Shown here: piece after piece, positions 1-16,377 of the stretch
How the letters are laid out: every line of letters begins with the position of its first letter
Numbering within the stretch: the stretch's first letter is position 1
Assembly: GCA_034509425.1 (NCBI GenBank)
Contig: JAVTVJ010001666.1
Location: 1-64,000 of the forward strand
Direction of reading: 5' to 3'
DNA from: Eopsaltria australis
Lineage: Eukaryota > Chordata > Aves > Passeriformes > Petroicidae
Length of the DNA stretch: 64,000 nucleotides
Made by a program: the position numbers and the translations under genes
Notes under the pieces: model-generated
What the model saw: the letters and a program-made list of their open reading frames with translations, nothing else
The model's database searches: none
Told to the model about the DNA's origin: nothing

Positions 1-1125
1 CAAAGACAAAAAAACCCCAAAAAACTAAAACAAAACAAAAAAACCCCCAAAAACAACAAACAAAACAAAAAAAAATCAAAGCAGAAACACTGATTTCATA
101 AAACACTGTCCAGATTTATCTGCCTTGCAAAAAAAACAAACCCCACACAGGTACTCACTTAAAATTGAACCTTAAACCCCCACAAACTGTTACTTACACC
201 AGGTGCCTTGACATTTGACTTTACAGTAAAATACAAAAGATAACACACACACACAAAAAAGTGGGGAGATAGGATTTATGGCTGAAGGCACCATGACAGA
301 AAAGAACATGAAAAGAACAAATACTAATTTAAAATAAGCCAAATGAGAATGTCTCTCATTGCCTATGAACACTCACAGATCAGCAGCACAGTTACGCTGC
401 CAGAAGATTTATGCAGGCTTAAAAAAACACAAAGCCAAACCCCTTAAAAATCAGTATTGATGTAAACCCCAGTTCAGGCCAGCAAACTGACTGAAAATCC
501 CACTCAGATTGGTTCCAAAACTACCACGTGGTTTTGAGCACCTACGAGACACGAAAGCCGAATTTTTTCCCAAAAAAAGCCTCAAACTGCTCACAAGGAA
601 CTGTCAGACCCATTCCCCATGGGATCACTGATGCATTTTACCACCTCCTGAGGGTTTAAAAAATAAAGAGAACTGATGTGTTACATTCATTTTCCAAATA
701 CCTGCTGGTGTTTCAGCACCTGGAAAGTCCTGACTGTCACCAGCAGACAGGGCAGAGCTGGGAAAAACCACACAAAATTCTGAACCAAGGGGCACAAACT
801 TGAAGGAGTTGAGTTGAAAGAGCCTGCCACAACTATGACCTCTCCCAGTATTTTAAGCAGGGCACAAATTGAGATTAGGATGCCTTCCTGGAAGCATTCT
901 GACAGCAGCACAGAAATGTGATTTATTAGCTCACCTCTTCCCAAGCGTGCAGATGCAAACGGGGCTGGGATCCTGCAGCACCAGCACGAGGCAAACAGAC
1001 TCACACTGACATCTAAAGGGATTATTTACTGTGTGAGGCCTCACAAAACGCCTGCAAAGGGCCAGCACCTTGTAAAAAGCTAACAAGACAGAGGAAATGT
1101 CAGTATTTAATTCTTACAATGAGTG

Positions 1126-1245
1126 TGCGAGGCCAGGCTGGACAGGGCTTGGAGCAGCCTGGGACAGTGGAAGGTGTCCCTGCCCATGGCAGGGGTGGAA
1201 TGAGATGAGCTTTAAGGTCCCTCCCAAACCATTCTGTTATCCTCT
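1126..1245 (+). repeat. CR1 LINE 3' fragment
   Basis: Truncated 3' end of a CR1 retrotransposon with the recurrent CCTGCCCATGGCAGGGGTGG palindromic core and an end resembling ATTCTGT. It lies in RNLS intron 4. The same core recurs in many places in the window, which is why the six frames there yield similar spurious proteins. Confidence 0.8.
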
Positions 1246-2587
1246 GCACATAAACCCCAAATTTGAGGCAAATTTCCTTGTTTCAGTAAGAATTATGTGG
1301 CCTTTTCTTCTGACTAGGAAATTAAGCTTTTGCTAAATTCTCTCCTAGGGAAAATGACCCATCTTTTCCACGGAGTTGGGCCCAAATCCTAGCTGTAGTT
1401 CAAGTGGTCATCTCAAAGTCAATATTTTTTCCTGCTTTTAAGTTGGTTTTGAGCGTGATTTCCATCAGAAAATGTGAATGCTGGTTTTGCAACCAGCGTG
1501 GCTTAAACCAGAACAGATGAAAGGCTTTTTCACCAGTGCTCCTGAACACACCTGCTGCTGTGCCACAGAGAAAGGGACATGGAATCAGACAGCAAATCTG
1601 CTTCTTCTGTGCTTTACAAACCCAAACACCACCTCGCTGTTCTGCGACCTGTGAGACACCTAAAGCACCCGCTGCCTGCACACAGCTCACTGAATCAAAT
1701 TTATTCTCCTGAATTTCCACAGGCATCCACCCTGTTCTCCCTAAAGGATAAATCCAATGGGAAGAGAGCAGTAAATCCTTCTTTATGGAGAGGTTTTCAC
1801 TTACCCTCTGCGCCTTTGCAGAGTGGCAGGACTCAGCCACATCCTGGCAGAGCTGTATTTTTAAAGGATGGCTTTGGGAATAGGATTGGAGGCTACTGGT
1901 GCATCAGGGCTGACTCTGGAAAGCCTCATCTGCATGTCCCTGGTTCTTTTGAATAAATCAAGTGAAGAGAGAGCTTCAATCCATTTCAATAAGGCAGCAG
2001 CTTCTTTACACTTTAAATAATTTGTAGCAGCACAGTCCACTGCTACAACATGAGGTGCTTCATCAGCTAAGTCAATAAACGTGACCAATCACACCTCCAT
2101 TCCTCACCCAGCCTATCCCACTTCCTAAATTACACCAGGCCCTGAACAGAGTCTATTTAAATCTCCTTTTTGAAGAATACTTAGAGTGCTTTGAGCATCT
2201 CTGACAAGGCGGGTAGAGGAGGCAACTAAAAAAACCTAAGGAAGAGCAAGGCAACCAGTAATAAACTCAGGCTTCCAAGGCAGCACAGGTAAATCCAAAA
2301 CCATCTGTAACACCTCATCTGATGGCTCAGAAAAAGGAACAGAACTTGGGTTTCTACAAAAGGTGTCTGAGGGTAAGTTATTCCTAAGACTTATTTAATC
2401 CAAGAGCACACCAACACTCTTGGAAATGATGAAGCCAAGTGTGGAAAGTTGAAAATTTAGGTTTGACTCAATGGAGCCAAAACCTCAGTAGGTTTTAAAT
2501 GAGTATTTTTTTTCTCCCTGCACTAATCCAGACAGGGACCGCAAAAACAACTGAAAAGTTCACAGATGTGTCTGTGGGAGGTAAAGA

Positions 2588-2633
2588 TAACCTTTGTAAA
2601 GAAAATCTTTGCAAAGATAATCTTTGTAAAGAA
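2588..2633. repeat. 15-bp tandem triplicate
   Basis: Three imperfect copies of a 15-bp unit close to AATCTTTGTAAAGAA lie head to tail in RNLS intron 4. Each unit is nearly palindromic (CTTTGTAAAG). Confidence 0.7.
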
Positions 2634-4959
2634 TGGTCTCAATTACAGCGATGGGAGTGGCCAGCCACTATTAAAAAATACTCCAGAAATCCACAAAACC
2701 CCATCCAGTCCAGAGGCACTGCCTAAGCCATGAGAATACCTTTAAAAAAGCATTGCCCAGTGAAGGCTTTTGTCTGCCTACTTGATTGCAGCACTAGAAA
2801 ATAAGCAAATCCCAAAGCGAACAATTAAATGTGAGGACTGCTTGCAAACCTGCACCAGACTTTTCAAGGGTTTTCAGCTCTCTAAAAGCCATAGTTTGAG
2901 TGGCAGATTTCACATCAAAAAGAAGGCTATAAAGTCCAAACCAGCCTGTGGTCACCTTTGCACATTTCTCTCTCTCAAGTGTGCCCAGGTTTGGTAACAG
3001 GAAAGGAGGGAGAGCTTTTCCAAACACATTTTTCCAAAAAAAAATCTGATTGGAAAACCTCAAACAAAAAGGAAAAAAAAAAGGATTTTACTCAAAGGGA
3101 GAGGTGACACGTAACATTATCACTGTTCCCCAAAACCAGCCACCAAAACCATTTTAGATTCAGGATCTGAAAACTGAAGGCTGGTAAAAATGCCCTTACT
3201 GGACTTCCTGAAGAGTGAGATCTTATAGCACATCCCAGCCTCCTACAACACAGAAACCACCAGCTCATTAAACACATGTCCCACAAGACACAAATAAAGA
3301 AGTTTCAGAATTGCTCAGTTTGGCCTCATTTTTTGGCAAGGAACTCTTTTTTTTTCTTTCCTCCACCTCCTTTCAGGCTCATGGCAAAGAGAAGCTTTGG
3401 AAAGGTTTCTCCATCTAAACGTAATGCCTGGAGAGAACCAAAGACTGGGGGAAAACTGAGAGGTATGTGTGTTTATTGTTGGGATAAACAAACTTCAGAG
3501 CATTTATTTGTTCTGTTCCAAGCATGTCCTGTGTTCAAATACCATCACCTTTATTATCTAGAAAAAAAAAACCCACCACTTTGTGCTCATGGGCTCACGT
3601 TCAGCTGATCCAATGTGTCTGTGGTCCCATTCTCTATTTTGGGTGCTGGAATGACACAGAAGAGCTAAAGAAGCATTAGATAAAGGTCTGTGATCAAGTG
3701 CCCTGGTGCTGAGGGACCCTGCCAAGCCAGCACAGGCTGCAGTGGCAGCAAGAGAAGCACATCCAGGTTCAAGGAATCACAAACAGCCACATCAGGCAGG
3801 CTCAAAAGCGTCAGCACACCAAAGCAGCGCCGCCTCGCATGTCAGAAGTAACTTTTTTTCAAACCAGTTTGGCCAAATCAGCACAATCTGCTGCCTGTTG
3901 AACGTGCAGGTGCTCTGAAACCCCTCCTGGGACTGCACAGGAAACCCAAGCTTGGGACTCAAACCACAGAATCACAAGCATTCACAGGGCTCGAGCACTC
4001 ACCCAGCCCCTGAGCTGCTCCTCTACCCTTGCTGCAAGAGCAGAACGTGCCAGCAAGTCTGTGGACCACATGGTGAACTGAGGATCACACCACTGAGCCT
4101 GCTAAAAATAACTCCCCCACCCTTTCTGTGGGGGGACCGTGTGGCTGTGGTCCCACAGATGCTGTGCTGCTGCAGCTGGAGGTTGGGCAGCACCAGGAGC
4201 AGGGACTGCTGCAGGAAATGCTTCTGCCACCTTTCCAGGCACTGGAAGGTGATGCTGTGAGAGTGGGATTCACCCTCTCTGCAGAGCTGGCCAAAGGATG
4301 GGCCCCCTGGAGTGGGAACCAAGCCTGGAGACAAGGAGCTGCGTGTTTTGCTCTTCTAAAAGAGCAAATCACCAAATTGCATCTGGCTTTTCTCCTTCTG
4401 TTTTACCCAAATCAGAGTTCCAGCTTTGCACCCAAGGCAGGCAGCAAACACCAAAATGCAAAGCAGCCCTTTATCTACTAGAGATTCTATCCCACTCTCC
4501 TTTTGAGGCCTCTTGTGTTCACACAAAGGGGGTTTAATCCCCACATTTCCCAGATGGAGAGGGTCACTGGGATCAGTGTATTTGATGGGCTTCCAATGTG
4601 CTCAATAACTGCAAAATAAACCCATTATAAGCACTCTAGATATTAAAAAAAAAACACCTAAAAACAGACTGAGTCAAACACACACTGAAGAATACACACA
4701 GCCTGCTTTGATTTTTTTTCTCCTGATGTGCAATCCCAGCTCCAGCAGCCTTTATTTTTAGAAGGACTCCCTCAGAGAGGCTATACCCAAGCTGCAGCAG
4801 GCAGGGAGCACAGAGGAGCTCTGCCTGCTCTGAAGGCTGCCAGAGAGGCTCTGGTGGCAGCTGCTCCTCCTCAGACACTCCCCTGCTCCCCAGATGTGCA
4901 GTCCCACCTTCTCCTTCCTGCCTCCCTCACGCCTGTCAGACCATTCCAAATCCTCAACC

Positions 4960-5418
4960 AGGAGAGAAACAACCTCCCAAAGGAGGGCCATGGAGATGAT
5001 CCGAGGGATGGGGCAGCTCTGCTGGGAGGAAAGGCTGGGAGAGCTGGGATTGTTCAGCCTGGAGAGGAGAAGCTTTGGGGTGACCCAGTTGTGGCCTTCC
5101 AGTGCCTGAAGGAGCCAACAAAAAATACGGAAACTCTTTACAAGGGCCTGGAGTGCCAGGACAAGGAGGAATGGCTTCAAGCTGGAAGAAAGTAGGGTTA
5201 GATGGGATATTGGGAAGGAATTGTTCCCTGGGAGGGTGGGCAGGCCCTGGCACAGGGTGCCCAGAGAAGCTGTGGCTGCCCCTGGATCCCTGGCAGTGCC
5301 CAAGGCCAGGCTGGACAGGGCTTGGAGCAGCCTGGGACAGTGGAAGGTGTCCCTGCCCATGGCAGGGGTGGCACTGGATGGGCTTGGAGGTCCCTTCCAA
5401 CCCAAACCCGTGTGGGTT
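4960..5418 (+). repeat. CR1 LINE 3' fragment (about 460 bp)
   Basis: Longest CR1 3' end in the RNLS part. It includes the AGCCTGGAGAGGAGAAG segment, the CCCTGGATCCCTGGCAGTGC segment and the terminal CCCTTCCAACCCAAACC. It is 5' truncated, the usual state of CR1 copies. Open frames across it on both strands are repeat artefacts. Confidence 0.85.
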
Positions 5419-8400
5419 GGGAAATCTCCATCTCCCTGCTGGATTGGTGAGTCAGATCTCATCACAGGAGGATCCAAAACGCCGCTGTGCAAGGTCAGGG
5501 CAGAGCTGGAGCAGCAGTGGGAGGCAGGGACTGGCAGCCTGGCCCTGGATCCAGCAGGGAACAGCTCACCCCGACTGCCAGGCCCCAGCCCAGGGCCTGA
5601 GTCCTGCAAACAGAACCTGGCAGGGCAGGAGGGCTTCCTGCAGAGAGGGATGCTCTGTGCTCCTGCTGCAGCTCCTCTGACGCTCCCAGCCCAGGGGATC
5701 ACCCAAATTCACCACAGCACTGGGGTGCTCCAGAGCCCAAGGAGTGACAGCTTTCAAAAGGACCACAACCAAGAACTCCTCATGTTTCCAGAAAGCCCAA
5801 ACGTTTCTACATTGAGGCCTCAGCTCCCTGATAAGCAACCAACAAATCAGTGTACATGTTTACACTGGACATTTCAGATCTGTTGGGTAATGAGAGCTCC
5901 AAGCTGGATAAGCCCTGCTTGGATTGCTTGGAACTGGAACCACAGAATTCCGAATTTATCGTCTTGCTATCCAAAAATAAACACATTCACTCAGCAAGGA
6001 CTTGTGACTCGTGAAAAATTATCAGAGCTGTGCTTTCCTAACTCACATTATAAAGCCTTCCCACGCAAATACAGCCCTATTTCACTTGTATCTTCTCATC
6101 AGCTTGTATATTTAAAACATGTGGGACATTCACACAGATGGAAAAAAAAAAATAGGTCAGGCTCGAAACAAAAGCCAAGCCATCCTGTTTTATTAGCAGC
6201 TTAAACATGTAGAACTGTAATTTGGAATTCCGAGGAAAGCAATGTAATGAAAACATTCTGAACACACAAATAAAAAAAAAAGAAACTACTGCAAGTCACT
6301 GCAACCTTAAATTGCCATGTTGCCAAATGCCTTAAACTAAACATACAGAACTGATAAGAAGGCTTCTCCATCTGATCTGAGAAGAAAGAACTACATTGCC
6401 CAGTGATCATATGGAATCTGGGATATAAATCTAGGGTTTTTCTAACATCAGCAGCCAATATAACAGCCCAGCACCTTTGAAATGCTGCTGGCCGATGAAC
6501 ATTTGCAAAATCTTGTCCTTCCATTTGCAAAGATCCTACTTTTAAGTAAATTTATTCCTTTCCTTGAACTGGCACTGCAAACCTCAGAAACGTTTATTCA
6601 TTTCCATTCTGCCTTCTGCACAACCCCAATATTTGCTACCAGGATATGCAAAGCCCGAATCAGTGCAGTAAATTTAATTCAGTTATTCAAGCTGAATGTC
6701 CCAAACATCATTTGATTGCTGCCACCTATTGTTCCTCCAAACATGTTGCAAGGAGTTAACCCTTTATCCAGCAGCTACTGGAAGTCATGCTGGAAGTACT
6801 TCTGGCTCTGCTGCTGCATCTCTTTGGGCATGGTAATTGTGGAAAGAATTAATAAAGGCTGAAAATTAAGGTGAATTAATACATATATATATATAAAGAC
6901 ACATATATATAATTAACTATGTTGCTTATTTTAAATCTATTTTTAAAAATTGGGTGTGTTCACACACATTAACTTCACCACTAATCTAAGATTTGGCTCT
7001 TCACTCACAAGAGAATTAAATCTGCAACATTCATTTCTCACACAGCCCATAATAGTGATTTTAGGTTGCCAGAGGCCACTTAATTCTTTCTCCTCCTAAA
7101 TGCACATGGCTTCACAATGACATCTTGTTCAGGCTCATCTAAGAGGTTAAAGGACACAAAAACTATCCAGTTTAGTCTGCTGAGTTTAAGTATTAAAACA
7201 GCAGCTTTGCCACAGAATGTGAAATCTGAGAGGTTATTTCACAATATTGATTTTCCGAATATCGTGTAAATAAGTGAAAATCGTTTTCAAAAAAAAACCA
7301 TGGGAGGCAAAAGACCCCATCCCTCAAACAGGAAAATGGTGAAATCCTGGAGGGGTGAATTCCCACCTCTGGCAAGTCACTTGAACTCTCCAACTCTGGT
7401 TCTTTCACACACAAATGTCAAAGGCTAATTCCAACCCTCACTAAGGGATCAAAGCACCCCCGACACCACCCAGCTCCTTCTCCTTCTCCTGCAGCCTTTA
7501 TCCATACACTAATGCCAGCAGTACCTCATCACAACCCATTTAAAACTTCATCTGGATTTGAACTGGGAATCCAATTATACCTAAGTGGCTCAAGAGGGCC
7601 CTGGCACAGGTTCCCAGAGAGCACTTCAGCAAAACTGCCCCGAAAAGGCATCCCAGAGAGCACCCTCAGATGGGGCAAGCAAGGGGAGACCACAGGGGAT
7701 TTGGGAGAGGTTTAAACCCATAAATGCCTCTGGTGAAGCAGCTGCCAAAGCAGGGATGTTACACCTTTAAAGGCTGAAAAGCAGAGCTGTGCAGGAACAG
7801 CCAAAACTCGCTCCTTTAACACCCCCAAACCACAACAGCGACGGAGATCAACACTGCCCAGGCACATCTTTCACCCACATCCAGAATTCCTGTTCTATAC
7901 AACAATGGCCTTGCAGAGCAGCAGGGAAGGCAGCTGCATTCCCAAATCCTGTCCCCTTCCCTTTAAGCCGTGGCGGAGCGGCCACACGTGACGCTCTGCT
8001 GGCCACACAGGAGGAAGCCCTCCCCTTCCTCCAGCTCTGCACATCTCCTGCTCCATCCCACGGCAGCAAGGGATGCACTGAGAGCCGGGGGGAAGCTCCC
8101 AGCAGGAGCCTCCCCTTCCAGGAGCAGCTGGAACCGCTACCGGGAATGCACAAATATGGCTCCTGTTAGGATTTTGGCCCCGGATTTGGGAGACCAGAGC
8201 GTACAAATGACTAAAAGTTTCAGTGTGGAGGGGAGAGAACGCCTATCCCTTTCAGCAGCTGCCGTGAAATTGCACCTTAAGTCCCAAGAGAAGTGAATCC
8301 AAGGAGAGCTCCCTTCTCTGCCGGTAAAACTCGGCTCCCTGACGTGCAGCCAGAAACACAGCTGAGGTTCAGAAATACAGGCATGCACCTGAGCCTCAGT

Positions 8401-9497
8401 GAGCCAAAACAGATCTCCAACTGCACCCTGACCAGGCTCTGAAACACCCTGCTAACACTCTCCTCATCTGTTCTTCCCCTTCATTCTCAGCCTGAAGAAA
8501 CAGGAGTAAAGATGCCCATGGCTCCAATGCCAAGGAATTCCAGAGCACGGGGAGCCAGCCCTGCTGCCTGAGATCCAGGATGAACAGCTGGATGGACATC
8601 TGGAAGCTGGGCTCACTCAGGGAACAGGCAGAGAGGGGAAGAGAAACAGGAAGAAGGGGAGGAGAAGACAAAACTTGCTGGATTTCCTCAGATAAAAGCC
8701 AATCCTAGAGTTCCACAGAATATGAGGGAGAGGATGTTGTGGGAAACATCTGACAGCTCCAGCTCTCCCAAGAGCAAGTGAAATGAGCTGTTCACGTTAA
8801 TTACACCTTCTGAAGGGGACCTGCCTGCTTTCTGGAGAAGAAAGGATTTAATTTCCCCAAGAAAAACAATTTGCAAAGACATCAGTACCAGCTGGGGAAG
8901 GCCTTGAGATGCAGACTAGCAGAACTTCGGGAAGGCTCTGAAAAAAAACCACTCCCTCTACTTTTCTTCTCTTTTATTTTCTATTTTTCAAATCTATTTC
9001 TTATTGTATTTTTATTTCTTTTGCTATTAACCAGAGCACCTCAGCGAGGACAGGATGGGCCAGGCCCACCAATTATTTCCAGGGTAAAGGAGCAGGGCAA
9101 ATGAGAGGGCTCATAAAAAGCAAACAGCAGAGAGGTCCTGTTCTTACAGAGTATTTACCTACTTGGGCACAAAGGTTAAAATCAGAGGTTGCAATGAAAA
9201 TACCTCCCTTTACAGAAATGCTCAAGAAAACTCGTCCAACTCAGTAATTATTTTCAGGCTGCACAAAGACAAGTCCTGCTTTAGAAGTCAGCAAAAAAAA
9301 AATTAAATATCAGATTCAAAACTGACTCATCTATTTAGATATTTTCATTGTCAAGGTATTATTGATCACACACCACACGTATAACCTTAAAATCACTCAC
9401 CTCTTATCATTTTCCACCCTACCCTAATGGGGTAATTAAGCAGCTCAGGCTGCTGAGTGCTTTCATTTGCTACACAAGATGCTCAAAGGCTATTTTA

Positions 9498-11615
<2,118 letters not shown>

Positions 11616-11816
11616 GGCCGCTGCACCGACACGCCCCGGACAGCGGCAAGGACACTCCCGGGACACGCCCATGGGCACCGGCACGCCCCGGACAGCGGCA
11701 CCGACACGCCCGGGACACGCCCATGGGCTCCGACACGCCCCAGAGCGAGCCACGCCCGTGGGCGGGGCGCGGGGAGGCCGCGCCCACACCCCGCACCTGT
11801 GGGAACCCGCGGACAC

Positions 11817-12240
11817 ATCTGTGCTGGACACACACCTGGGCAGACACATCTGTATGGGCACAGCTGGACAGACACCCCTGTATGGATCCACATCTGCACA
11901 GACACATCTGTGCTGGGCACACCTGGACAGACACATCTGGACAGACACATCTGTACAGACACACATCTGGACAGACACACCTGTGCCGGGCACACACCTG
12001 GACAGACACATCTGTATGGGCACATCTGGACAGACACCCCTGTATGGATCCACACCTGCACAGACACATCTGTGCTGGGCACACCTGGACAGACACAACA
12101 GACACATCTGTATGGGCACATCTGGACAGACACCCCTGTACGGACATGCACCCGGACAGACAGACACACCAGTGCTGGACACACACCGTCACAGACACAT
12201 CTGTACATGGACACCTGTCCACACACAGCTGTGCACACGC
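11817..12240. repeat. Minisatellite of about 29-bp units upstream of RNLS
   Basis: A tandem array with units of mainly 29 bp (variants 14-31 bp) built from CAGACACATCTGT, TGGGCACA and CTGGACAGACAC. Blocks recur at larger spacings: the segment starting TGTATGGGCACA appears at 11851, 12013 and 12109. The array lies about 200 bp upstream of the RNLS start. Open frames through it in all phases (rich in Thr, Asp, His or Cys, Val) are repeat artefacts. Confidence 0.85.
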
Positions 12241-12304
12241 TTGTGCTGTGCACACACTTGTATGTGCACACTGTACACACACACACCTGCCTGGTGCACA
12301 CACC

Positions 12305-12307
<3 letters not shown>

Positions 12308-12337
<30 letters not shown>
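12308..12337. repeat. (CA)n microsatellite
   Basis: About fifteen CA dinucleotides follow the degenerating right edge of the minisatellite. Confidence 0.9.
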
Positions 12338-12340
<3 letters not shown>

Positions 12341-13499
12341 CCTGTGTCTCACACACCCCAGTGTCACACACACCTCTGCCATCGGTCCAGGCATGCTCCA
12401 GAGCTGGCTCTGACCCGCCCTCACCGAACAGCTTCTGCCATACCAAATCCTGCCCACCTGGAGGTGCTACCCGGCAGGAGCTGCTGGGGGGTGTGGCACC
12501 TTCCAGAAGGTGCTGGTGGATCGCTTCCATCACCTTGCCGCTGTTTTGCAAGGAGCCACAGCTCGATGTGAAGAAAGCTGGATGCTGGGCCCAGTGCAAA
12601 TAGTGTTGAGGGGTGGTGACATCGCGTGCAATGCCTTTGCCCCAGGAAAACAAATTCCCATCCTAAAAGCCCTGAGAGTAGGCAGCTGCAGGGAGAATTT
12701 GGGTTGCTACCCTCACCCAGCTGTGTGGGTGAGAGTTCCAAAGAACTTCTGATAGGATCGTTGTGGTATGGGGGACACCAGAACCCGACACTTTGGCAGA
12801 GGTATTTAGCAACAGGCCAGTGTGAAGGCTGCTCTGTGGAGCTGCTTGTGCCTGAGGCACAGGCAGGTGTTGGTGACACTCATCTTCAAAGGGAGCTCTG
12901 AGCTGACCTCAGGGCAGGTGTTGTTTAACAGGCACTTCCTGGAGAGAGGTGGGAGCTGCTGTCTCCCCATGTGTTGTGGGGCAGTCATGGAGGAGAACAT
13001 GTGCTCAGTCTGGGACTGTTTTTAAGAAAAAAAAAGATTGACTGTATAACTGACCCTCCAACATGTAAGAGTTTACAGCTGTAATTCCCTTGAGGTGGGA
13101 GGTTTTCTCTTCGTGACACCATTGCCCTGGAAAGAAGCCTCGAGAGGTTGTGTCCCCTCCTCAGCACCTTCTGCAGAGGACTCCTTGCCCTATTCCCTGC
13201 CTGCTGTGGATCCCTCCCTCCAGACTCTGTTGTCTCCCAGAGGACCCGTGGGATTGTACTTGTGCCTGGCTGGGCAGGGGATTGTCACCACCAATTGCTT
13301 GTGTCTTTGTGAAAAGGAGATTTCTCAAACCTCATTAATATTTGGCCTAATGGCCAGCGCATGGTTCTGTGTGGGAGATGTGCTTGGGAGTGGTTGAGGG
13401 TCACCTGGATTCTCACTGCCAGCTCAGCGTGCCAGGGTGTTCAGTAGAATTCCTTACACGTAGAAGCAAGTGGGAAAGAAGTCACAGAGTCACAAAGCC

Positions 13500-13790
13500 A
13501 TAGAATATCCTGAGTTGGAAGGGACCCACAGGGATCATTGATCCAACTCCTGGCCCTGCACAGACACCCCAACCCTGTGTGGAGCTCTGGCAGCCTTGGG
13601 GCCATGCCCAGCACCCTCTGGGGGAAGAACCTTTCCCTGATCTCCAGCCTGACCCTGCCCTGGCCCAGCTCCAGCCATGCCCTGGGTCCTGTCCCCGTCA
13701 CAGAGAGCAAAGATTGGAGCTGCAGCCCCCAGTGAGGTCTGAGCTCAGTCTGCTCTGCTCCAGATGACCTCAGCCAACCCCCATGTGGTC
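13500..13790 (-). repeat. CR1 LINE fragment
   Basis: Begins with the reverse-complement CR1 end (AGAATATCCTGAGTTGGAAG GGACC) and continues with GATCCAACTCCTGGCCCTGC and CCTGATCTCCAGCCTGACCC, which is typical of another avian CR1 subfamily. It is more diverged than the other copies. Confidence 0.75.
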
Positions 13791-16284
13791 CCTCCCGACC
13801 CTTCACCATCATCTCCTTTGAATACTTTCTAACTCCTATTAGATGTACCAGAGTATTAAGGAATTACCACAATTAAAGAGTTGAGGCCAAAGGAGAAATA
13901 TCAAGAATAAGAAAGACAGAATCCCTGGCAGTAATTTTATAGAAAACCTGATTATTAAACTTGAGCATGATGGGTAGCGCTGAAGTTTCCACTGCAATGG
14001 AGAAAGTTCTGTGCTCACCTGATGAGCACCTGATGAACACCAGCAAAGAAAGCAGGAGTGATGCAAGAGAGAGCTGCAGGAGTTTTGTGAGAACCCTTGG
14101 ATGTGTGCCACGTTCCTCCTTGGGGCTAAACACCTACCTGAAGTATGTGCTGGTGGCAGGTGGCCCTGGATGAGGGCAGGGCATGGGGACACTGATTAGG
14201 AGCTGTGGCACAACAGCCTTACTGGAAAGGAGCTGGGATGGGTGGCAGGAACCAAACTGGACACGAGCCAACAATGTGCTCTCACTGCAAGGACAGAGAA
14301 CTCCAGCCTGGGCCACAGGAGTGGATAAGGGGCCACCTGACTGTTGTCACCCCTGCCCTTTGGTCACATCTGGATGCTGTGTCCAGTTCTGGAATGCCTG
14401 GTGGGAGGGATGGGGAGATGATCCACTGAGGCTGGCAAACTCTCAATGACCCTACAGGAGGTGGATAGAGCTGAGTTTTCTGGGTCTGGCCATGCAATGA
14501 AGCTCAAGGGGCTCTCCTTGATGCCATTCAGCCTCTACAGTCGTGGTGCCTCAGCAGGAGCTGCAGGTGACCCTTGGGAGGTCAGAGCATCTTGTAAGGC
14601 CTATGACAATGTCCTGCTCTTCAATGCTACAGACTCTTTTGGGTGCAGCCTTCCTCTTGCACCTTTCAGTGCCTCCAGATGAGTGTGACAGCGCTGCTCT
14701 GCCCTTTCCCTGGAGTGTAGATTTCCATGATCTCTTTCCTCAGAAGGTGAAAGTCAAAGGTGTCTTACTCAGTGCAGTATGGCTTCAGTAGCCCAAAACA
14801 AAGTCACCCTTAACCTCCAAACCTCTGAATTACAAACCTCTGTTCTACTGTGTGTTTATAGAAGTGGGACAAACTGTCAAATCTAAGTGCATGCCTTGGA
14901 CACATCTCAGGCCCATTCCAGGCTGACAGACACAAGACACCTTTCCCTACTGACCTTTCACCGTGATTCCCAAAGCAAAACAATCTAGGAAGGGAGGGCA
15001 GGAGGCAGCCCCAACCCTGGCACGGCTGCTAGAGAGCCATAACTCTCCCTGTTGGCAGGATAAGGCACATGGGTACTCCTCATACCTTCCCGTAAGGGTG
15101 TGAAGCACAAGGATGTTGTGGTGGGCTGGCCCAGCTCCATCCCCACCCCGAAGTGGGATGGGTGGAGGGAGCTGGGAGAGCGAAAGTGAGAAAAGTGGGT
15201 GAAGGGATAGACTAGGTATGGAGTGTTGCTATGGCAAATTGGCTGTGTCCCATCCCTGTGCTATGAGGAAAGGGAACTCCATCCCAGCCTGACCCAGTAC
15301 AGATGTTTGCAGTCTGTTGCCTGGGATTTAATCTCCATCTCGCATGTGGCATCTTTGTATAACAAGAAGTATCGTCGCTTCTAAACCACAACTGCTGGTA
15401 ATCCATTTTGGGCTTTGATCTTGCCTTGCAATAACCTAATTATGTCTCTTGTAATAAATAAATAAAACTGTCATTGAAATGGGAAGCTGGAAACTTTCTT
15501 CAGCGATACCAATTAAACTTCTTTATCAATGGAAATCACCTCCAAACGTCCATAGTTATTTTGACTATGTCTAAACAGTGTTTAACCGGCCCCCACAAAC
15601 AAACTCTGGGCAACTGCACTTTCTAAACTGTGGTGTTACCTAATGATTTGTGTCTTCTGTATCCCAGGTGTTTGCACTTAGCACCCCACCCTGCAGCCAG
15701 TTCAAATAGGGCTGTCTCCAGAGGGATGCAGAGCACTGCTCTGTGCACCAGTCAGGGGTGACAACCCATCCTCTGCTACCACTGTGTGCCACAGCTCCAT
15801 CTCCTCTGGGCTGGGCATCTCTTCCCTGCACTGCCCATCCTCTCCAGGAGCTGACATCCTGCAGGATGTCTCCTCCTGCAGGAGCTGTGCCACCTCTCAG
15901 CTGGGCTGCCTGCCTTCACTTCTGGACAGGTGAGTGTGAGAAGGGTAGAGCCCTTTAAAATTTCCTTCTCTGAATTAAATGTAATCAATTCTTGTCTTTT
16001 TCACTGTGGTCAAGGAGAAGTGGTTAGAGATTTTCTTTTCAAGATTTTGTTTCTATTTAGGGAGGGAAGGCAGTGGTGGATCTTATTCATCCTCCCTCTC
16101 CCTCCTGGGGAGGTTTGGGCAGTGGTGTTAACAGGTCGTGTAAACAGCAGGGTGATGGGACAGAGCTCTCCCTCTTGGCCATCCCCTTTCCTGGAAGAGC
16201 GACTGGAGAGGTGGCACTGCACAGTCACTGATAGGACACTTAACACCCTCTCCTTTGTGTATTGGAAGGAGGCCAGGTGGGCTG

Positions 16285-16377
16285 GAGCTCTGAGCAACTG
16301 GGGACAGTGGAAAGGGGCTGGAATGAGAGGGGCTTTAAGGTCCCTCCCAACTCAAACCATTCTGGAATTCTCTGATT
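16285..16377 (+). repeat. Short CR1 3' end
   Basis: GGGGCTTTAAGGTCCCTCCC and AAACCATTCTGGAATTCTCTG form the terminal part of a CR1 copy, about 280 bp ahead of the lipase 1 start. Confidence 0.75.

Noticed and set aside
1861..2088. Minus-strand frame considered as a missing RNLS exon 5
   Set aside because: It does not resemble the part of renalase that follows the exon 4 sequence.
4758..6204. Overlapping frames of up to 327 codons on both strands
   Set aside because: They cross a CR1 3' end; the same peptide strings recur at every CR1 copy in the window. The CR1 3' end fragments here do not encode a protein domain.
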